Assembly: GCA_949987565.1 (NCBI GenBank)
Contig: OX465118.1
Location: 2,212,538 to 2,276,537, forward strand
Source: Luidia sarsii
Lineage: Eukaryota > Echinodermata > Asteroidea > Paxillosida > Luidiidae
Direction of reading: 5' to 3'
Length of the DNA: 64,000 bases
Shown: piece after piece, positions 44,101 through 53,100 of the stretch
Position numbering within the stretch: position 1 is the first letter of the stretch
How the letters are laid out: the number at the start of each line of letters is the position of its first letter
Position numbers and translations under genes: made by a program
The notes under the pieces: generated by a model
Told to the model about the DNA's origin: nothing
Databases searched by the model: none
The model's input: the letters and a program-made list of their open reading frames with translations, nothing else

Positions 44101-47100
44101 GCTAGATGAGCAGGTTAATGAGCAAAATGAGCAAAATGAGCATGTGAATGAGCAAAATGAGCAGGTGATTGAGCAAAATGAGCAGGAAACGAGCAAAATG
44201 AGCAGGTGATTGAGCAAAATGAGCAGGAAATGAGCAGGTGAATGAGCAAAATGAGCAAAATGAGCAGGAAACGAGCAAAATGAGCAAAATGAGCAAATGA
44301 GCAAAATGAGCAAAATGAGCAAGAAATGAGCAAACAATGAGCAGGTCGATGAGCATAATGAGCAGGAAATGGGCTAGATGAGCAGGTGAATGAGCAAAAT
44401 GAGCAAAATGAGCAGGTGAATGAGCAAAATGAGCAGGTGAATGAGCAAAATGAGCAGGTGAATGAGCAAAATGAGCAAAATGAGCAGGTGAATGAGCAAA
44501 ATGAGCAGGTGAATGAGCAAATTGAGCAGGTGAATGAGCAAAATGAGCCAGGTGAATGAGCAAAATGAGCAGGTGAATGAGCAAAATGAGCAGATGAATG
44601 AGCAGGTAATTGAGCAAAATGAGCAAGAAATGAGCAAGAAACGAGCAAGAAATGAGCAAGAAACGAGCAAAAAATGAGCAGGTCGATGAGCCAAATGAGC
44701 AGGAAATGAGCTAGATGAGCAGGTTAATGAGCCAAATGAGCAAAATGAGCATGTGAATGAGCAAAATGAGCAGGTGATTGAGCAAAATGAGCAGGAAACG
44801 AGCAAAATGAGCAGGTGATTGAGCAAAATGAGCAGGAAATGAGCAGGTGAATGAGCAAAATGAGCAAAATGAGCAGGAAATGAGCAAAATGAGCAAAATG
44901 AGCAAAATGAGCAAAATGAGCAAGAAATGAGCAAACAATGAGCAGGTCGATGAGCATAATGAGCAGGAAATGGGCTAGATGAGCAGGTTAATGAGCAAAA
45001 TGAGCAAAATGAGCAGGTGAATGAGCAAAATGAGCAGGTGAATGAGCAAAATGAGCAGGTGAATGAGCAAAATGAGCAAAAATGAGCAAAATGAGCAGAA
45101 GAATGAGCAAAATGAGCAGGCGAATGAGCAAAATGAGCCAAGTGAATGAGCAAAATGAGCAGATGAATGAGCAAAATGAGCAGGTGAATGAGCAGGTAAT
45201 TGAGCAAAATGAGCAAAATGAGCAAGAAATGAGCAAGAAATGAGCAAGAAACGAGCAAAAAATGAGCAAGTCGATGAGCCAAATGAGCAGGAAATGAGCA
45301 AAATGAGCAGGTGAATGAGCAAAATGAGCAGGTGAATGAGCAGATAATTGAGCCAAATGAGCGGGTCAATAAGCAAAATGTGCACAAAGACAGACTGTTA
45401 TAATTTTTAAACTTTAAATTTGTATAATCATGATGTTTACCTCCGTTACTCACTCTTCACTATAATGAATCTTGGTTGTTTGTTTGTTTTTGTTTTTTCA
45501 AAACCGTGGTAATAAAAAAAAAAAACAGGGAAAAACAACCAAAGCACTGTGTTCCGACAGATAGAGTCCATTGTTTTAATATGCTTCGATCGTAGTAAAA
45601 CTTAAAGGTCAACTGCAATGCATTTTGGAATTCGTTTTTATTATTTCAAATAATACTATGGTGTCAGTAAAATACATCCATGCATTTTTTAAGTTTGGAA
45701 GGGGGAGCAGCCACGCCCCCGTGGAGGACGTCCTTGGTGACGTAAGCGGATGAAGACTCGGTCCATTACTCTTGTCGGGGAACTATTGTATTGTACGTTC
45801 GTATATATCAACAGTCAGTGCACGTTTGTCAAGAGAACCAATTTCGGGAGTAAATATCGACAAACCATGTGACACGCCAGCCAGATTCGTTGTTGAAGAT
45901 TGCAGCAGTGGAATAAACATGCATTTATTCCCTGACGATCCTAGAATAAGCCAGATTTTGACGTCAAAAATCACGCTGACACGACCGAAATAATCCGACC
46001 CGTCAAATCGTGCAGTGCACTGTCCATTTCGAAGCTTGTTTTCACGGAGACCATCCGGGCTCATACGTGTATGGTTTGGCAACGTGTTCCCGTCTGTGGC
46101 CATAGGAAAACTATTTTCAGAATCTCTATTCTTGTTTTCGACTTAGAATTCATTTTCCGAATTCATGATTCCGAAGAAAAAGCTTGTCGAAAGACGTCTC
46201 GGCCAATAAAATTGTCAGGTTTTTCTCGCCGAGAAAAAGACTGGTGCCACGCTCAAAAAACGTGCATTATCTACTGAACGCGTCAGGGAACCTCTCCGAC
46301 TATCTAAGTGCATACCGCTTTCGCGGGGAGAGAAAAAAATTCTGCGTTCATCCGGTGACGTAAAGAACAGCGCCCTCAATAACTACGAGCATAATTTTAA
46401 TTAATTAAAAAAGGCTTCTAATAAGCCTGAAACACAAAATTTATGTTTGATCTGGAATTACAATGTACCAATGAACATATTTAATGCCAAATCAGGATTT
46501 TCTCATTTTTGCACTTTAGTTGACCTTTAACGGCGAACAGTACGTAGTGTAGTTTTATGTGGTCTATAGCGGCAGGCTGCAGATGTTTCCAAATCCAGCG
46601 CCAATTAATACGAGGGGTCGAAGCGAGGGGTCGAAGCATGGTCGACCATTCCATGGTCGAAGTAACAGGTCCGTACAGGACAAGCGAATAAATGGGTAAT
46701 CCCGATGAGTCATCGTATAGTGACGTCAGCTACTCCTGTTCGCGTAAACAAGTCGGTGCACAACCAACGGAAGGAGTACCGTATTCATGTCCAGCTTGTG
46801 CTGGTCAGCGGTCATTGCCTTATACTGACAATGGGTATCATGCAGTAGATTCGTACCATTCGTTCGTTAGGAGAGCATGGTAAGTACTCCTAGCAAAAGT
46901 TCCAAAGGTGTGTACGAATAGTTTGAACACGGATCACTATTATACAAAGGAATCATATCTACAAATATACATACATTTACCTCTAGCACGAGTTGTTGTT
47001 GTTGAACTTTCTGGGTGAAGTAATACTAGGGGAATACTAAAACTACTTATCTCTGCACATGCATTTTGAAGTCCTTAAAGTCCACAAACGTCTTCAGACC

Positions 47101-50100
47101 ATACTATTTACCGGAGTGCGTTTTGTTTTTAGCAGAAAACATAGAAAGAAGAAAACAAAATCACTGTGTCAAGTATACTTCCGAAGTATAGTCCATTTCA
47201 CTTACTTAAAAATTCCCGTTTCTTATACTCAGCGCTTATAACATTACCGAAATGTTGGGGGACATGCCCAGACACGTATCGCCCCAATAAATTCAGCCTA
47301 TTGTTATCGATTGATATCCATTGATCGGTTTCGTAACGTTACCGCATTTTCATAATCCTCAGTAAGGTCACCAAGCGACCTCTTTTATGATCCTCGTTGG
47401 GGTCACCGCTGTGATCCTCAATGAGGATCATGATCCTCCTCCCAAAAACGAGGTCAAATGCTGAGTATACACTACTTCAGTGCCTTGTTCGTATTCATAA
47501 TAATTAATTCAATAAAAATCTGTGTCATACCCTGTCTGTGTGTCATCCTGTACTTTCCCACTATTGGAACTGTCCTGCGTTTCCACCATGATTGTCCTTT
47601 CCTACATGGCTTGCTTTTGCTGTCCGCAGCTGCGTCTACTGTGTCCTGCAGCTTTTCCGCATGCGAAGCACAGATCGGTTGGCTTGGCTGCGGTGCCCCA
47701 GAATTGGGAACTCCCAGACGTGAATCTACGGTTTGGGTAAAAGCCTCGAAAAAGCCCAGTGCTTGTGCTAGCAGGAGCAGCGTGAGAGTCCGTGCCGCCC
47801 ATCTGGTGCTGGCGTTTGACGGCCGGATGATTGCTTTTGTCAATGCGTTTGCTTGCGAGCCGCTATGGCCTGTGCCCGTCTGATCCTTTTCTCATCTTCT
47901 GAGTCGCTTGCTAGCTCGTCACTGAGTTACTCATCAACAACTGTCCAGCCTGTAACGAGAATTTAATGTTAAGTGATTAACGCACCCGTCCGTCTGGTAT
48001 CTCTCCTCTATGCGGCCGTCCATGAGTGGTTATTGTTCTATTGTGTAGCTACAGGTATAGCCTATTATTCTAATAACTGTCCATTATACCACACATAGTC
48101 GTGTCGGAGAACCTTGTTCTGGCTGGAATGCTTATTATATACGCAGTGGCTGTTGTTACGGCAGTCGTCCGTGTGGTTCCCTGACTTGAGTGTATTTCGT
48201 CAGCATTGCAAGCTGGTTGAACCAGTCTATTAGCTGATAGTCTGGTTCCAAGAGCTAAACATCCTGACAAATACTGTGAAGTCAGGGAACAAAACGAACG
48301 ACAGCCACTGCGTATTATATACGCAGTGGCTATTGTTACGGAATATTGTTAGAAATCGTGCCTGCCCGCTGACTCTGTTGATAGGTCGTCAGTATCAACA
48401 CAGTGAGCGGTTCCCATAGAAATCGTGCCTGCCTGCTGACTCTGTTGATAGGTCGTCAGTATCAACACTGTGAGCGGTTCCCATAGAAATCATGCCTGCC
48501 TGCTGACACTGTTGATAGGTCGTCAGTATCAACACTGTGAGCGGTTCCCATAGAAATCATGCCTGACTGCTGACTCTGTTGATAGGTCGTCAGTATCAAC
48601 ACTGTGAGCGGTTCCCATAGAAATCATGCCTGCCTGCTGACTCTGTTGATAGGTCGTCAGTATCAACACTGTGAGCGGTTTGCACAGAAATCGTGCCTGC
48701 CTGCTGACTCTGTTGATAGGTCGTCAGTATCAACACTGTGAGCGGTTCCCATAGAAATCATGCCTGCCTGCTGACTCTGTTGATAGGTCGTCAGTATCAA
48801 CACTGTGAGCGGTTTGCACAGAAATCGTGCCTGCCTGCTGACTCTGTTGATAGGTCGTCAGTATCAACACTGTGAGCGGTTCGCACAGAAATCATGCCTG
48901 CCTGCTGACTCTGTTGATAGGTCGTCAGTATCAACACTGTGAGCGGTTCCCATAGAAATCATGCCTGCCTGCTGACTCTGTTGATAGGTCGTCAGTATCA
49001 ACACTGTGAGCGGTTCCCATAGAAATCGTGCCTGACTGCTGACTCTGTTGATAGGTCGTCAGTATCAACACTGTGAGCGGTTCCCATAGAAATCATGACT
49101 GCCTGCTGACTCTGTTGATAGGTCGTCAGTATCAACACTGTGAGCGGTTCGCACAGAAATCGTGCGTACCTGCTGACACTGTTGATAGGTCGTCAGTATC
49201 AACACTGTGAGCGGTTCCCATAGAAATCATGCCTGCCTGCTGACTCTGTTGATAGGTCGTCAGTATCAACACTGTGAGTGGTTCGCATAGAAATCATGCC
49301 TGCCTGCTGACTCTGTTGATAGGTCGTCAGTATCAACACTGTGAGCGGTTCCCATAGAAATCGTGCCTGCCTGCTGACTCTGTTGATAGGTCGTCAGTAT
49401 CAACACTGTGATCGGTTCCCATAGAAATCATGCCTGCCTGCTGACTCTGTTGATAGGTCGTCAGTATCAACACTGTGATCGGTTCCCATAGAAATCATGC
49501 CTGCCTGCTGACTCTGTTGATAGGTCGTCAGTATCAACACTGTGAGTGTTTCGCATAGAAATCATGCCTGACTGCTGACTCTGTTGATAGGTCGTCAGTA
49601 TCAACACTGTGAGCGGTTCCCATAGAAATCATGCCTGCCTGCTGACTCTGTTGATAGGTCGTCAGTATCAACACTGTGATCGGTTCGCACAGAAATCATG
49701 CCTGACTGCTAACTCTGTTGATGGGTCGTCAGTATCAACACTGTGAGCGGTTCCCATAGAAATCATGCCTGCCTGCTGACTCTGTTGATAGGTCGTCAGT
49801 ATCAACACTGTGAGTGGTTCCCATAGAAATCATGCCTGCCTGCTGACTCTGTTGATAGGTCGTCAGTATCAACACTGTGATCGGTTCGCACAGAAATCAT
49901 GCCTGACTGCTAACTCTGTTGATGGGTCGTCAGTATCAACACTGTGAGCGGTTCCCATAGAAATCATGCCTGACTGCTGACTCTGTTGATAGGTCGTCAG
50001 TATCAACACTGTGAGTGGTTCCCATAGAAATCATGCCTGCCTGCTGACTCTGTTGATAGGTCGTCAGTATCAACACTGTGAGCGGTTCCCATAGAAATCA

Positions 50101-53100
50101 TGCCTGCCTGCTGACTCTGTTGATAGGTCGTCAGTATCAACACTGTGAGCGGTTCCCATAGAAATCATGCCTGCCTGCTGACTCTGTTGATAGGTCGTCA
50201 GTATCAACACTGTGAGCGGTTCCCATAGAAATCGTGCCTGCCTGCTGACTCTGTTGATAGGTCGTCAGTATCAACACTGTGAGCGGTTCCCATAGAAATC
50301 ATGCCTGCCTGCTGACTCTGTTGATAGGTCGTCAGTATCAACACTGTGAGCGGTTCCCACAGAAATCATGCCTGCCTGCTGACTCTGTTGATAGGTCGTC
50401 AGTATCAACACTGTGAGCGGTTCCCATAGAAATCGTGCCTGCCTGCTGACTCTGTTGATAGGTCGTCAGTATCAACACTGTGAGCGGTTCCCATAGAAAT
50501 CCTGCCTGCCTGCTGACTCTGTTGATAGGTCGTCAGTATCAACACTGTGAGCGGTTCCCATAGAAATCGTGCCTGCCAGCTGACTCTGTTGATAGGTCGT
50601 CAGTATCAACACTGTGAGCGGTTCCCATAGAAATCGTGCCTGCCTGCTGACTCTGTTGATAGGTCGTCAGTATCAACACTGTGAGCGGTTCCCATAGAAA
50701 TCGTGCCTGCCTGCTGACTCTGTTGATAGGTCGTCAGTATCAACACTGTGAGCGGTTCCCATAGAAATCATGCCTGCCTGCTGACTCTGTTGATAGGTCG
50801 TCAGTATCAACACTGTGAGCGGTTCGCACAGAAATCGTGCCTGCCTGCTGACTCTGTTGATAGGTCGTCAGTATCAACACTGTGAGCGGTTCCCAAAGAA
50901 ATCATGCCTGCCCGCTGACTCTGTTGATAGGTCGTCAGTATCAACACTGTGAGCGGTTCCCATAGAAATCCTGCCTGCCTGCTGACTCTGTTGATAGGTC
51001 GTGAGTATCAACACTGTGAGCGGTTCGCACAGAAATCCTGCCTGCCTGCTGACTCTGTTGATAGGTCGTCAGTATCAACACTGTGAGCGGTTCCCATAGA
51101 AATCGTGCCTGCCCGCTGACTCTGTTGATAGGTCGTCAGTATCAACACTGTGAGCGGTTCGCACAGAAATCGTGCCTGCCCGCTGACTCTGTTGATAGGT
51201 CGTCAGTATCAACACTGTGAGCGGTTCCCATAGAAATCGTGCCTGCCCGCTGACTCTGTTGATAGGTCGTCAGTATCAACACTGTGAGCGGTTCCCATAG
51301 AAATCGTGCCTGCCTGCTGACTCTGTTGATAGGTCGTCAGTATCAACACTGTGAGCGGTTCGCACAGAAATCGTGCCTGCCTGCTGACGTCGGGATCAAT
51401 TCCTACAATATTATGTTTTCATACTACTTTATAATACATTTCGCTTACATTAGATTCTTGTTTGAAACAAGGTCCAGAATTATTCTTATTGGACCTGTAA
51501 AATTGCGTTACAATCACGTTCTGGCATGTGTCCTCGCGCTTGCGCAGTTGCGGTGCCGTAGGCTATAGAAAATGGAAACTGCGTTACGGCTGCCGTAACA
51601 ATAGCCACTGCGTATTACATAACATCGATCGGTCCATTCATTGGGACGGGGGCTCTATGTTCAGGGGTTATTAGACATTTTCTATGATTATTTTATGCTT
51701 TTGACATAACTTCATTCAACTGCTCACCTGCGTCCGATTTATCCGCTATTCTGATTAGCTTATTCTGCTTTTTCATTGCGGCGATGGCCTCCGTTACCAA
51801 GGCTGTTGCCGACTTGGAGTCGTCGTCTTTCAGGAATTTTTCTGCACTGTCTAATTTTTCTACAATAGGCCTACCTGAGTTGAAGTCAAACTGTGCTTTG
51901 TTGCCCTTGAAGTGGAATGAGATCTCCGAGGCCCGTTTTAGTTGTTGCACTGCCTCAGTACTGTTCTGTTGCTTTCGTTCACTTTCCTTCCGGATTGCGT
52001 CCAATGACATGTCTAGATACCCCTTGAAATCTCCCAGGGCAGCTTTAATGGTGTCTCCTACTAATTTCAGGGACACGGGGTTGTCTTGAGAGGAGTAAGA
52101 TTGATCTTCCTATGACATTATTGTAGGATGATAGGCCAACAGACGAGCAGGTAAAATCTTGCGTCTGTGCCGCTTGCTGTGAAATCGGTCAGTGGCTTGG
52201 ACATACCACCACACCTTGCACGATTCAGTGATTTCATTCAAATGCAAATCTTCGCTACGGCTAGCCCAACGAAAATATAAAGCTCGTCTTACCGGGCAGC
52301 CATCTATGTTCTTGACCTCATAAGGTGGCTTGAAATTCGTGAAAATCGTTTAAAAGCCGGAGTGATTCCAGTACACGTCTTGCACTTTCTACAACTCTAT
52401 CTTTAAATTCTTTTTTTTTGCTTTCGCAGTGGAGTTCATGACTCCACTCTTTTCACGCTCTTCACAAAGATTTCATTGTTTTAAAAGTATATCAACAAAG
52501 CAATTTACTGAAATTTAAGAAATAAAAACATCATGAGATTAGGCCTAATAAAAAACCAAAAGGCCACTTGCCTCCACAGAACAAAGTATATTATTCTTCG
52601 CATACCATTTTTTTAAAATTATCGTCACTCAGGGTTAGGGTTAGTATATAGGGTTATATTCGTAAGCGTTGTTTAAACTAAGCAATTAAGCAATTACAAC
52701 CGTGCATTACTCGAACTATATCGAACTAACCATTGCAGTTTAAGACTCTATATCTCTCCCTCATCTTTCTTTCTCTCTCTTTCTATCTCTCTCTCTTTAT
52801 TTATATTTAAATCTATCTCCCTCTCTCTCCCTCTATATCTCTCCCTCTTCTCTCTTTCTATCTCTCTCTTTATTTATATTTAAATCTATCTCCATCTCTC
52901 TCCCTCTATATCTCTCCCTCTTCTCTCTTTCTATCTCTCTCTTTATTCATATTTAAATCTATCTCCATCTCTCTCCCTCTATATCTCTCCCTCTTCTCTC
53001 TTTCTATCTCTCTCTTTATTTATATTTAAATCTATCTCCATCTCTCTCCTTCTATATCTCCCCCTCATCTCATTTTCTTTCTCTCTCTTTCTCTCTCTCT

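Larger units (their letters stand above)
40560..52076 (-). mobile_element. Dead DIRS-type retroelement, exploded by arrays and insertions
   Basis: On the minus strand, order 5' to 3': gag N-terminal part (52076-51728), gag zinc-knuckle part (47949-47602), reverse transcriptase then RNase H (43694-42477), tyrosine recombinase (41344 to about 40600). This order (gag, RT, RNase H, recombinase) is that of DIRS elements. The pieces are separated by intervals with splice-like edges that hold the 67-bp, 21-bp and 17-bp arrays and at least two DNA transposons. Frameshifts and a stop codon show it is not active. It lies antisense in SLC16 intron 2. Confidence 0.8.

Noticed and set aside
43975..45453. 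Long minus-strand open frames (up to 359 aa)
   Set aside because: Translation of the GAGCA-type array D; low-complexity His/Phe/Ser/Leu repeats only.
48350..51388. CRISPR-like regular array
   Set aside because: The whole 67-bp unit repeats with no unique spacers, and the setting is an animal intron. The same holds for the 82-bp array.
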